Below, one piece after another: positions 35,720 to 48,331 of a stretch of 64,000 nucleotides of DNA. The stretch is from Rotaria sp. Silwood1 (taxonomy: Eukaryota > Rotifera > Eurotatoria > Philodinida > Philodinidae): contig CAJNOP010000060.1 of assembly GCA_905250075.1 (NCBI GenBank), positions 817,351 to 881,350 on the forward strand, read 5' to 3'. The translations under genes were made by a program, and so were the position numbers. The notes under the pieces were generated by a model. It did no database searches. It had not been told where the DNA came from and saw only the letters and a program-made list of their open reading frames with translations. Numbering within the stretch: position 1 is the stretch's first letter; each line of letters opens with the position of its first letter.

Positions 35720-36717
35720 TACTTAGGGCAAACCAAAAGTTTGTAGAACGGTTTAAAAGAACCTTCTCGGATAAGGTAACCTATTCATAGGGGTGCAACA
35801 AACCCAAAGCCTTGGGATTTGGTAAAAAAAGAATTGGGTTTGTTCTAGACTGGGATTTGGATTTGGGTTTAGGTTTGGTTTTAAATTACCCAAATATGAC
35901 GAGGCTTTGTAAAATAAAGTCCCAGAAGGGAGAAAAGAATCCCAAGTCTTATAAATTAATATGAAATGGATTGAATTTGGTATAGATTTGGGTTTTGGGA
36001 TTTGGATTTGGATCTTAGATTTGGTGTATAGCAGGTTGGGATTTGGGTTTGGAGGTTGAGATTTGGTTTCAATTTAACAAGACTACAAAGTTGGAGTCAT
36101 GTTAGATTGAAACCAAAACCCAAGTCCAAATTCAAATTCAAGTCCAAATCTCAAAGATTTGGTGCCAAATTCCAAATCTATTCAAGGTTTGTTGCACCAC
36201 TACCTATTCAGAAATGAAAAACCAAATACACCATGTTGTAGAGCTTTTTGAGGCGCGTCGAATGGTACATAATAAATCCTGTTTTCATAAGACTTTGAAG
36301 AAACTAGAGTCAATTTACTGATAGACGATTACGCACCCACACTCACATCCACCCATACCCACACTGACAAGATGACCGGAGATGCAACATATATGAGGTT
36401 GTAGCCCGTCAAAAACTCTTCAAAATCGTGTGTGAGAAAAAATATTTTACAAATACTTTCGACTAATCCCAAGGACCACAATATTCAGTAGCCTATCATA
36501 CTTAGGTGAGGGTGTGAGTATGGGTGCGTAGTCGTCTATCAATAAATTGACTCTAGTTTCTTCAAAGTCTTATGAAAACAGGATTTATTATATACCACTC
36601 GACGCGCCTCAAAAAGCTCTACAACTTGGTATATTTGGTTTTTCATTTCTGAATAGGTTACCTTATCCAACAAGGTTCTTTAAAACCGTTCTACGAACTT
36701 TTGGTTTGCCCTAAGTA
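35720..36717. mobile_element. Tc1-like foldback element carrying a nested insertion
   Basis: The inverted-repeat ends (CTTAGGGCAAACCAAAAGTT) start at 35722 and finish at 36715, with TA on both sides. Arms of roughly 220 bp without the insert (35722-36355 and 36485-36715) surround a spacer of about 130 bp. The left arm is interrupted by a separate 415-bp element at 35788-36202. No coding frame is present. The arms contain C/A-rich strings (CACCCACACTCAC) that match TGTGGG-like repeats elsewhere in the window. Confidence 0.8.
35780..36210. mobile_element. hAT-type MITE nested in the foldback arm
   Basis: The element spans 35788-36202 (415 bp). It begins TAGGGGTGCAACAAACC and ends GGTTTGTTGCACCACTA. 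The flanks are an exact 8-bp duplication, CCTATTCA, at 35780-35787 and 36203-36210. The interior is strikingly strand-asymmetric, full of GGGATTTGG/GGGTTTGG units in the left part and CCAAATTC units in the right. It is non-coding. Removing the element and one duplication restores continuity of the host arm, so it inserted after the foldback did. Confidence 0.9.
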
Positions 36718-38996
36718 AAAATCAAAAAAATTTTAGTAGTGCAGTATCTTTGCAGGTAAAATGTGGAACTCATATGCTTTCTTTCGGTTCATTATACTAA
36801 TACGACCTGTCCAAGCGTGACGGAATAACTTTTTTTTTCCACTTTATCTCAGGAATATATCAACAGATTGAACTCTAATAGGGCAGATATTTTGAAAACA
36901 TGTATAAGTCGAGTTGCCCTACACAGCATAAAAGTTTCACTAGTTCTTGTCTTTCTTTTACATTTTTATGACTAAAATATATGCCCATGACGGAATAACC
37001 AAAAATGGACTCTGGATTTCAGTGGTGTGCGAAGAACTAAAAATTTTAGATCAACTACACATGTGATTAAAAACTTTTCTATAGAAAAGTTGTAGCTGAG
37101 ATGACGAGCTATACATAAAAAGAAAACAATTCAAGATATATGATAGCTTCGTCTCATATGTAGAAAAAAAAATTGCCGTGACGGAATAACGATTTTTAAA
37201 ATCGGCATATTTTCATCAACGTTTATTTCTACAGAAAGTTAATACTAGTTTCCCCGAGATGAATCAATTGATAACATCTCTGAAAGAATAATTAAGAAAA
37301 CGTCTCACATCATCCTTTTGACAACGTAAAAATTATATAATGAAAGGATGAATTTCGTATTTTTCTGACTTTGCCGAAATAGGTGGACCGTTCGAATACA
37401 AAACACACAAAGCATAAAAATCTTTAAAAAAAAGTCAGTTCTTTTCCAACAATAATTGATTGTTAGCAAACGTTCTGCCTTTTTTTGTTTGTCTTGTTAC
37501 TATTTGCATAATATGTTTTTGTGTTGGTAGTATGACAGTTGTAGGAAATCAAAACATCAGTTCTAATTATATTGAATATAATCGTTTATCTGTGCAATAG
37601 TAAAAGATCTGCATTATTTAGAATATTGAAAAACGTATTGTTTTTAATCACGGTTATTAAAGTCTGTAATGAGTAGGAGGATCACCTTAAACGTTCGTTG
37701 TTAGGATCTAGTAGGAGGAAGTCGTAAAGACCACAATTTAAACTTCAACTCATTACTATTTCCATCTAACATATATTTAAGTTCCACGAAAAAATATTCT
37801 GGAAAGATTATTAAAAAATTTCCATCACGAGTATTCGAATATGTTGAATTGTTTTATTCGAGAAATCAATTAAGAATATAAGCATAGTTTAGTTCTTCAG
37901 TAATAGTGTTATCTATAAACATTTTCATTAAGAAAACTTTGATCATTATTCAAGTATTCATATTTATTTTAATTAATTATGTAAGTTCATTCATTCTATG
38001 TTATTTATTCGTTACAGTTTTTATCACATTGAGCTTAAAATCAGTTTGTGACTATATGATGTTTTTGATATCAAAAAAATAATCATAAAGTTGAGAATGA
38101 TGTTATTTTGAATTTCAAATTTTCTAAAATATTTCATATCGACTCTGAATTATAAAATAGAATATTTGATTTCAGCAATGTATCTTCTAACACATGTCAT
38201 GTAAAATGATGAATAATTATTCTTTTTTATCGGTTCCATTAAAATAGAACCCGACGAATGAAATAAAAATTTCTTCATTTGAAACAGTCATTCAGCAAAC
38301 AAAAAAATTATTTTATTGTAGAATTAAGTTATTTTATTTCAACCAATTTGACTCGAATTCAATAACACAAATACAAAAATGGAATCACTTTAGATTTCAG
38401 TCTTCTTTGGTTGACTAAAAGAAATAATTACTACTGAAGTATATTTACATTTCCAAAAAAAAAATAAATGTCCCATCAATGAAAATTTCTTTCGTAACAT
38501 AATAATCCATCAGCAACTTATGAAAAATTACTGAGAAATTTCTATATTTTTTTGAAACTTCTTTCGATATATTATATGAATAAATCCATTCGTAAGATAG
38601 TTTATGAGAGAAGTTCTTTTTTTATTCTAAAGCAGAATTTTATCATCTGTTATTCTTCTTAGCAACATGAACAAAATCATTGTATCAACATAATACAAAA
38701 TAATTATATAATTTCAAATGATATCTTATCAAATAAACAGTATGATAATTTATGTAGATATTAACATTTTTGAAACATAATTTATTTGTTTATATTATCA
38801 TTCATATTTACAAACATATTGATAGATTTGAAAGATGCAGATCAAACTATTTTATATAATTTTTAGTTCTTTTCTCTATTTAGAAATTTACTTCAAAAAA
38901 TAAAAAAATAAATATTTTAAATTTATTGATCTTATTATAAACAATATGAGTTATCACAATGTATAATGAATAGGCACAAAACGACGATATTTTGTT
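36718..38996. other. Gene-free stretch with a repeated 12-mer
   Basis: No gene is recognised. The 12-mer TGACGGAATAAC occurs three times, at 36818-36829, 36988-36999 and 37179-37190. The DNA between the copies is somewhat GC-richer than the rest. From 37700 to 38990 the sequence is plain AT-rich. Confidence 0.5.
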
Positions 38997-39712
38997 TTAA
39001 ATGTGTACACTACAATATGTAGGTATTTTTGATTTAATCACCGGTAAAACATCCTAAACAACAACAAAAAAACATTATATCATAAATATAAACAAATAAA
39101 TTTCTTTACTTTTTCACCATTTTCTTCAAAAATATTCAAGGCATTAGTTACAGCATCTCGATATTTTCGATTTGACATTCGTTTTGCTAACTAAAAGATA
39201 AAACAAGAAGAAAAACATTTTATAATTAATTCTTCTTCTAATATACTTACAATACTTAAATATGTTTTTAAATATTTATCTAATTCATTTCCAACAACTG
39301 TACTTAATTGTATTAATGCATTTAAAGCTCCTTCAAATACTTCATCATTATTTGAACTTAATGCTAATTTAATTGGATTAATTAATTTCGGTAAAAGTAG
39401 TATTACTTTTGGTCGTGCATTTATATTTGACATAAGTTCTGTAAAACCTTGTCGACTTATAAATGGAAGTGGATGTGATGTTTCACGTAAACCTTCAGCT
39501 AATAAAACAAGTACAGGATCATAATTAAGATCATCAATTGATGTATTCCAAGCTAAACGATTCCGAACTGAACCATGTACAAGACGACAAGGTATTCGTC
39601 CTGATGTAAATGCATTTAAAAATGGAGTATTACTTGTAGAATTTGCTGTTGAAAAAGGATCGATAGTTTTTGGACATAATTTTGCTGATGGTCGATTAAG
39701 AGATGCAGCCAT
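38997..39712 (-). CDS. PACRGL: PACRG-like protein
   Basis: Three exons (38997-39053, 39110-39190, 39251-39712) encode 199 aa. PACRGL is the paralogue of the parkin co-regulated gene product, an armadillo/HEAT-like helical protein; PACRG itself is an inner-junction protein of ciliary doublet microtubules. The match to PACRGL rather than PACRG is clear from FTSGRIPCRLVHGSVRNRL near residue 35, PVLVLLAEGLRETSHP, FISRQGFTEL, DEVFEGALNALIQLS and VVG, and from the tail PVIKSKIPTYCSVHI (human PACRGL: IIKSKIPTYCSI). The length is complete. An acceptor-like AATACAG lies a little upstream of the ATG. It is divergent from the DUSP10-like gene, with 1.23 kb between the starts. Confidence 0.92.
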
Positions 39713-40942
39713 TAATCATAAATGTATGTCTGTATTATGTTGCTAAGTGAAACAAATAGATCTGTTTGTTCTCTCTTATTTTTTTTGTTGTTGTTGTTGC
39801 TGTGATTCTTCATCACGTCAAGAGGTGGCAGTAGTTTCCACCTAATTTAAATAAGTTTTAAAACAATTTCTTTGATTTAAGTATCGAGATTATGTTAAAT
39901 ATTATTCTTGTTTTTATTATTTATTTTGAATTTTGAATAAAATAAATTTCTTCTTCAAATTTTCAATGAAAACTTATAAAAACATTTTATTTTTTTTGCT
40001 TTTTTTTTCTGTATAGTTTTAACCTTCAATTTACACCTACACATATAAATTCAATATTTTTGTTTTTCATTAGTCCTTCAATAAATTACTTGAAATAAAA
40101 ATATTAAGATTCTTAGTTATGTGATAGTTACTTATAACTTCAAAATTCAAAAAGAAAAATAAAGTATTTCTATGTAAATATTATTTTTTCCTTTGAGTGA
40201 TTCTATTCAGTTAATAATATTCAAATAAAACATGCCTGACTTTTTTCTTTTATTTATCGAAAATCCATTTAACGAAATTTAATCGTGCAAAAAGAAAAAC
40301 CTATATCATGCACGCACGGCAATAATCGTGCGGTCGTTAACAAACATGAAGTACATAAAAGTACGTTGCATTATTATTTGTCATACAGGTTAAATTGCCT
40401 AAGGACGATAAGTATGCATAGCACATCATGTTTTTTCCTGTGTCATCATTGTTATTGGTGCATTTTTAAAAAGAATATATAAGGGGATCGACAGTTTTGC
40501 TTATTTTTAATTATTTATTTTTCATTTGTACGTTAGAGATAAAATTTTAAAAAATCTAGCGTATCGTTATCTTTCCAACTTGTGTCAACTTTTTTATAGG
40601 AGATGTTGCTACATAATAGCTATTAGTTTTTATTTAATCTATTTTATTCCTATCGCTAATTATTAAAACGTTAATAATCATGACTGAGGTTATGTGGTAT
40701 AAAGCCCAATCGTTAGTCAATTTCATGAATAACATGCATGCCTGATTTGTTTCTTATTTTTCTTTGCTGTTTGGCAACAAGTAAAGAAACAATATGAGTA
40801 ATGTTGTTGTTTCATTATGGATCCATGTCGACAGTTTTTTATATTAAACGAAGGAAAAAAAAGGTGTATTAAGACTCCTCCATATATTTATATATTTGAA
40901 TGAATGGTTTATGTTTTTCTTCAGATTACTTTTTATTACAGA
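39713..40942. promoter_or_regulatory. Divergent region between PACRGL and the DUSP10-like gene
   Basis: This 1.2-kb spacer lies between two divergent gene starts and probably holds both promoters. At its right end a good acceptor (TTTTTATTACAG, ending at 40941) precedes the phosphatase ATG by one base. This marks a 5' UTR intron or a trans-splice site. A short palindromic patch (GCACG...CGTGC) lies near 40310-40335. Confidence 0.4.
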
Positions 40943-42491
40943 ATGGTCACATGTCTTGCACAGCAATCTTCGACGCAATTATTATCAAGTAATTGTTCTC
41001 AGCAATTTCGTATGATATCACATGATTCAAAAATGTCATCAATGTCATCTCGAAAACGGCTCTTAAACGAACAGAACGATAGTAATCCATGCTGTATGGA
41101 GTATTTTGATCGTCAGAATGAAATAACTAAACGACCCAAAACAGGTAATTGCGTCATATGAAAATTCAGAATAGAAAAAGAACAAAAATTTTGATCTTTG
41201 CTTTTTTCACAGTGTTTCTCGTTCGTTCTCCTATTTTCTATCGCCCACATTTCACGCATTGCCTCATACTTCATATTAAATTTTCTTTTTGTCACAACCA
41301 ATAGGGTTATTTCATCATGAATCAAAGAGCAAATATCATCATAAGATACAGCGCTGTGCGCCTGGAATATTACGACGTAGAAGCCTTATTCACTCAACAT
41401 TCACCTATATAAAGTGTGCTTCAACGACACACACATACATACCTTTTTTACAAGCTTTATCGAAAACAACAACAACAACATTAGAAAAAAACATGCTTGC
41501 TCTTCAACAAAAGCCTGAAATTGTTAGCAATGATGAAACTGAGAAAACTCTTGATTCACTATTTTTAACATGCGCTCAATTAGCTGCTTATATAACAACA
41601 ATTACGAATACCACTGATCGAACAATATTAATAATTGATTGTGGTTCACCATTACGGCATACTGAAAGACGAGTTCAAGGTTCATTTTTATTAAATGTTA
41701 ATGATAAAATATCTCGAAAACGTTTGGCTACTCGTGGTTTAAAAAATTTCTTAGATAACAATCAATTAAATCGTTTAAATAGCAATGAAATCATTATTTT
41801 ATATGATGATTCTATTCGTCCATCATCAGCATGTGCTAATGCATCAATTCAATCTCAACTTTCATCGTCAATGAAGTGTGTTTATGACGAAATAAAACGA
41901 TATGATGCAAATAAAACAATTTATATTCTTGAATCACCATTTGACGAATTTTATCAACATTATCCATCGCTTTGCTATATTAGTACATCAACAGACGAAG
42001 ATATTTCATCACCGGCAATATTAACAGCTGTACCAATAGATATTGATTCCTTTCAATTATCTGAAATAATACCTGGTCTTTATCTTGGTAGTTCAAATGA
42101 TGCTGAAAATCTTCGTTTATTACAAGCACATCAAATAGATGTTATAATTAATGTATCAACGACAATTCCAAATTATTTTGAAAATGAAAATATATTTGAA
42201 TATCATCGATTACCATGTCATGATTCAGCAAATCAAAATATTCTTCAATATTTTGAAACAACATTTGAATTTATTCATAAAAGATTATCTATGAACAAAA
42301 AAATTCTTGTACATTGTCAAGGTGGTGTTAGTCGTAGTCCATCATTTATTATTGGTTATTTAATGAAATATCATGTAAAAACATTTGACGAAGCTCATCG
42401 TCTTGTAAAAACTAAACGATCTATAATTAATCCAAATTTAAACTTTCTTGGACAATTAATGCAATATGAACAATTGTCGAACAAAGCTTAA
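40943..42491 (+). CDS. DUSP10: Dual-specificity MAP-kinase phosphatase, DUSP10/MKP5-like
   Basis: Two exons (40943-41144 and 41305-42491) around a 160-nt intron encode 462 aa. The enzyme should dephosphorylate phospho-Thr/Tyr of MAP kinases, probably p38/JNK if truly DUSP10-like. A rhodanese-like MAP-kinase-binding domain (ILIIDCGSPLRHTERRVQGS, then NDKISRKRLATRG) is followed by the catalytic domain from about residue 315 (LSEIIPGLYLGSSNDAEN). The signature HCQGGVSRS (nucleophile C405) and the general-acid Asp in PCHDSANQN are both intact. The end KTKRSIINPNLNFLGQLMQYE closely follows DUSP10 ([21 protein letters not shown]). The N-terminal 140 residues are polar and not conserved. An earlier in-frame ATG (40904) exists but lies upstream of a good splice acceptor, so 40943 is preferred. 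Confidence 0.9.
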
Positions 42492-45400
42492 ATTAAATTT
42501 GTTTTATTGTATTAGATTTGTTTTGCATATCAATACTGTATTATTTTTTTTTGTTTTGTTTTGAATGTACAATGTGTCAGATACTGTATGTTTTTGTATA
42601 GAATAGTAACGTAATTGTATATTTCACTATTCTTATATGTCAAATACATGCATATCTATCGGGTACTTGTTAATAGTAATCAAGAAACTTTCATTTACTC
42701 TGGTGACATATATAAACATAGCACATTTTAATATAAATGTAATCAAGAAAATATAAATAGATCTGTTTTCATCTTGACTTTAACATATAGCATATTAAAA
42801 TATCAACACAAGTGGATATCTTATCGAACAGATGTTACAAATTTATTGTGTTAAGTTGAATTGTGATTTTTTGCGTCTTTCCAAAAAAATATTTTTACGG
42901 TCACGATTATTGACATTTGTTTCTTCTTCTTTCATTCACAATAGAAGATTCTTTTTTTTTTGTTTTTTAGAAGAACAAAACATCGAACATTATAGAAGAA
43001 TCCTTTAAATTAATTAATTTTGCGGAAAATTATAACTTAGATTAGTATATTTAAATCAAAAAATGCAAAATTTCCACTTGATGTAAAAGACGTCACAAAG
43101 AAGAAAAATAATATCGAAAAAAATACGAAAAGTCTAAATTCCAAAAAAAGAATATTACGAAAGAAAAAAAAGTCGCAAAAAGCTATTTGTGAAACAAAAA
43201 GTTTCAAGTCGTTTGAAGCACATGGCATCAATGTCATAATAAACCTATCTCTGCTTGTACTTAATAGTTTATTTCAAAGATATATGATGATGAAAGAATG
43301 AACTCACATAATCACAAAAGCATGAATAAGAAAATATCATTGAGGGTGTGGGTGTGATTATGAGTAAGTTTTCGTGTGTACAAGGATACTTTCTTCATAT
43401 TACCTATACACTCACACCTTTCTTTCTTATGTCAACATACGAAAAAACGAAGAAAATTTTCGATTGGTACGAGTTTTTTTTCATGAAACTATTGCTAAAC
43501 AGCAATAAAATGAAAGGATATCTATCAAGATTTAATTTTTGAAATTTTAAGTATTGAAAATCCTATTTTGTTCGACACTTCAGAGGTCGACTTTTTCGTA
43601 TTCAAATTTTTTTTTCGAACTTGTTACATTAATTTCTAGTTTTCAGAGTATTGAGATGAAAAATCCTAAAAAAGATTACAATCAACATTTTTCTTCTGAG
43701 TTATTGAAAGTTTAAAAATCTTTTCTCAAATTCTTTAAATGATTTTGGTTTTCTCAAAATAATCTTTTAAATAAAAATTTATGAAAATAAATGAGGCATA
43801 ATCGAAGATTCAGGATCTTCTGTTGAAACCTAGAAGACATCGTATAGTATATTTTAAATAGTGCATATCTTCTGATAAAGGTCATTCATTTTGATAATGA
43901 ATAATTTCTGATAAAACATGTTTATTACCGACAAGAGCATGACTGGTTATTAATCATTCTTGAGTGATTTATTACATAGCAATATGTAGAAACGATGAAT
44001 ATTATCAACAAACCATGACGTTAATAATAAATATTTTGCTGCATATTTTTATTATCAAGCATAATCAAAAATTAACATGCTTGAGAATGTGAATGTAGAT
44101 GCATGACTAAGGGCTTTCGAGTAGACTGTTAGTATGAGCATGTTTGAGAATAAGACTGACACTTACATCTATGTCTGTCCGCATACCAAGACTCATAGCT
44201 GCAACCACAGGTTACACCCAGCATTCACTCTCCATACTTACACTCACAATTCATTGCTTTATGTCTATGATAAAATATCAAATGGAAATATTTGCTGCAG
44301 GAGCTCTTAGAACTTATATCGCACTATTCTTCCTTGTCACTCAAAAAGCAAAAAAAATAATCTGGAATCCTGCTATAAATATTCAAAGAATTGGTAATAG
44401 CACAGCCAATTCCATAAGAACCAATGCTAACGGAGAAAATAATGTATTTAAATCAAGAAGAATGTTTTGTAGAATATCTTGACAAAAATCTTGCAGAAAA
44501 TAAATCTATCACAGTGAACAAAGATTGAATAGTAGAATGATTTTTTTTCTCTTTGAAAAAGTTTCATACAAAACAAATTCGATCGATAGCTATATATTGT
44601 AGTTTTGCAAAAGAAGTTGTCTTGCATACTTCTACAGATTACATTTGTTAATATAAAATCTCATCTTATGAAGTGAAAGAAAAGATTCTGTTTCTTCCAA
44701 ATAAAATCTAAATCCATTAAACTATTCAAATGACAGATTTATTCTTTGCTTTCTTTTTCTTATCTAAAATAGTTAAGTTAAAAATAGATTATAATCCTTT
44801 TAACCTATTTTATTTCAATAAAACGATAAAAGGTCATCATTTTTTAACATTAGGGAAATCGGCCTTGAAATGCTCGGAAATTTTGATTTTACTAAGAATA
44901 CAAGAATTATTCAGTATCGGATTATGTTTCTTGTGAAATTGTATATGATCTTTCGTCGGCAAACGGGGGGGGGCGAAGTACTATTTGATATAGAGCTTTT
45001 AGTATTATCGAGAAATTGTTCGACATTCTCAATATCAGCCTACAGAAGAAAAGTTTGATAACATGAAGATATTCAATAATTGATCAATATTTATTATTGC
45101 TATTTAATGGTCGACACTATTTGTATTTTTGAGCTTTTCAATTAATTATAGATGAAATTTTTAGAAATGGAAATGTTTGTGTAATTCGAAGGAAAAATTT
45201 ATATTCAAAAGGACATTCATTAAATAACGATACTTCACGAACATATTGACAAAAATTCATTTGAAAAATCATTTGTGATACTTTTATACTATTTCATTAA
45301 ATTTGAATATGAATAAATATGACAGTGACCAGTTTTCTTTCTTGGAAAATAATCAACACAACAAATAACTTTACTATTTATGAAATTTTTTAACCTATAT

Positions 45401-47299
45401 TGGTTTTTTTCATTTGACGGTCAATAAGGTTGATTATGAAACTATATATAGGCTATAACTGATTCAATTTATAATACAAATTTGTTTAATCATCGCAAAT
45501 GATCAATAAAATTCTTTTTCAAATTATTTACAACAATGAATATTTCAATGTTATGGATAACAAGAGATCAAGTGATAGTGACACAATTCAGGTTGCACAA
45601 AAATCTTAATTACTATCACAAATCAAAGAAGAAGATCATAAATTAGGAAATTCTTCGTAGAAAGACAAAATAATACATTCAAAATATTATTCAAAAAAAT
45701 ATTTAAATGATTCTTTCTTTGAACCATAATTGTATTCAAATTCTCTCTTTTGAAGGAGCGATTTAAAACTCTTAATGGGTGATCATCTATTTTTGAAATA
45801 CAGACACCACACTGCATGGTACAATAACTACGAACTCTGAAAGGACCAGCCAAATCTTCGAATGATCATTGTGTTACGTTTAAAAATTAACTTTACCATT
45901 GACTATTATAAAATGAACGATCAATCGAATCTGTTAGCGTTCAAATTTCTCTGTATTTTACTCACTTTTACACATCTTATATAGGTTTCATCATTTTTAT
46001 TTTGTAGACACCATTTGAATTTTAATGATTGAAACAATCACCATTAGAATTTTTCTTACCAATAAACAAACGTTTAAATATCACTTCTTTAGCATCGTAC
46101 AAGCTACGTTCATAGAAATTGCGATAATCAACAGCACAAAGAATACATTCGATAGATTATGATTACAGATGAAGCCCTTTGCATTCATAGTGAATATCAC
46201 ATCAGATCTCTGAACAAAAGTTGATTAATTATTGCATCGGCAAGAGAATAGGTAATATCATTGAATGACCTAGTCAGCAATGTAAAGCAATTAATCAAGA
46301 CTAGATCATATATCATTTTATTTTGTTCAATTTCTTACAAAATAGTGATAAGTAATTGATCCTGGTGATCAAAAATTTTTCAAACTTCCGGATTTATTGC
46401 TTTTTTTTTTCGTTATAAAGGCAAGGATAATTGAGATATTAGAAATATTTTGCAGCAATTGACGATGACTCGGTCAATAAACTTACATCTTTCTATGCAT
46501 TGATACTGCTGGAGATCAAAAACAATTGTAGTTGTGTGAATGCTAGCATTTTATTCATATTACTCTAGGTAAATATCAACCGAGATAAATGTTGCTATGA
46601 TGAGCGTGACAAACGTCATTTCCATTTATAAGTATCATGATATATATTGAATGAGACTACAATTATAAAATAGATTATAATTGTCTCTAATATGATTATG
46701 ATACTTCTATAAAAACTAACAGTCATAAGTACTTATCGCTTATTAACACGTACTTCTAAAACAAATTATTTTCAATATCATAAGTATACAATCGTAGGTG
46801 TCAGATGTAATGAATAAAATATCTTGTTTATTTATTTATTTATTTCACACAATATTTTCAAAATAATCTCTCATTCTTTTGCTTAACAGTTAGAATAACA
46901 AAATAGATATACAAAAGTATAGTAAAATAAATCATGAATAAATGAAAATGATGATGGATTTTATTATTAAGTTCATCTTTGACAACTCTTAATTATAATA
47001 CTAAAAGGAATCTTATTTTTATTCTAATTTCGGATTCACTCTAATAAAGAAAAAAAGTTTTTTTTCTTTTTTCTTAAAAGCTATTCATGTGATCAACAAC
47101 CAAAAGAAAGATGAAATTCAAATCATTTCTATGTTGATTAATAGTTTATCAAAAAATCAAATCTTCTTTCTGCATCCTAATAATTTTTTCTATACAAACA
47201 TATCATACAATGAAAATTTTCTTTTTAAAGCTCGTTGATTTGTGAATAGTAAAAAATATGTCTAATAAAGTTCCATATGAAAACGTCTTTAGTCAATTA
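42492..47299. other. Gene-poor 4.8-kb region
   Basis: No coding exon is recognised. GGGTGTGGGTGTG lies at 43344-43356 and a run of nine G near 44966-44974. Frames such as 44144-44482 have no family resemblance. A small inverted repeat at 46628-46720 is listed separately. Confidence 0.5.
46628..46720. repeat. Short imperfect palindrome
   Basis: AAGTATCATGATATATATTG...GAGACTACAATTATA is followed by the near-complement TATAATTGTCTC...ATGATACTT. The two arms of about 40 bp are separated by about 10 bp. It may be the remnant of a very small MITE. Confidence 0.55.
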
Positions 47300-47650
47300 T
47301 CAGTTCGATTTTCCTTTAATTTTTTCATCTATGTTTACAAAATGACAAGAACTTGCATCTAAACATAAATATTTCGGTGGACAATTGAAACATTTTACAC
47401 CTATTTAAAAGAAAAAAAGTCTAAGTAAAAGATAAGATTAATTTGTCGACAAACCATCACATGGAGGTTTCATCCACGAAGGAATTTGACATGGTGATTT
47501 TTCAGATTTAATACATGATGGACAATTAAATTGACGTTCTGGCAATGTCACAATACCACCTTGACAATCTTTTATAAATTTGTCTAATTTATTACGTTGT
47601 GATTCAAGACATTTTCTTTCCATATATTTCGTACCATTCTTACACGACAT
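47300..47650 (-). CDS. Small cysteine-rich protein, unknown
   Basis: Two exons (47300-47400, 47455-47650) joined across a 54-nt intron encode 98 aa. Eleven cysteines are present (C3, 14, 29, 43, 46, 54, 64, 69, 72, 78, 84), including CPSC and CFNC pairs that could bind zinc. There is no hydrophobic signal sequence at this start, so the protein is either cytosolic or missing an upstream exon that codes for a signal. A GT donor and TAG acceptor, and a frame open on both sides, support the model. I do not recognise the family. It lies downstream of ZC2HC1 on the same strand, 0.68 kb away. Confidence 0.6.
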
Positions 47651-48331
47651 GTGTTAATCGAGAACAGTAATATATCAGAAACAATCGCAAAAAAAGAAAT
47701 ATGAAAGAATCACAAAAATATATAAAGGCGCTCAAGTCATATCATCATTTATGTAAAATTGCTAAACAACTTCTTTTAAACATTCACATGCGTAGAGGTT
47801 CTTTTTTTTGATAATAATTGAAGCTCAATATGCTTTATATACTAAGATGTTGAAATGAGATTAAAGAGGATTTCATAGAAGCTTATTATAAGCATGATGA
47901 TTTTTAGTATAAAGATTTTTTTTTTATACTTTAGTTTTCTTCATCTTAATCTTTCAATTGATATAATTCAAATTTCTTATTTGTTGATGTTTCTACTAGA
48001 TGAAATGATCTTGATGCTTCATGTTCGATTTAGACTTTTCGAAGTAAAAAAAATTATTTTTCTTTTTCTTTTTTTCGTCAATATGAGTATTACGCATGTT
48101 GATCAAATAATTAATATGTAAAAATATGCTGAGAAAATTTTTCTTCATGACGAAAAAACTGCGAAGTTAAAGATGATGCAAAATGATAAAAAAAAAACAA
48201 GGAAGCATCTGATAATCAATGATTGTACTGTTTAATATTTGATTATTAAAAACAAAAAAGGCAAAATTTGCACACCGTTTGCATTTATATACAGCATATA
48301 ATCGAATGAAATAGACAAATACAAATAAAAA
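47651..48331. other. Spacer downstream of ZC2HC1
   Basis: AT-rich, with no supported gene. The plus-strand frame at 47894-48121 is a low-complexity Phe/Leu/Ile translation. It probably contains the ZC2HC1 3' UTR. Confidence 0.4.

Noticed and set aside
44144..44482. 112-codon plus-strand frame in the gene-poor region
   Set aside because: Composition is that of random translated DNA, with no domain and no introns placed in phase.
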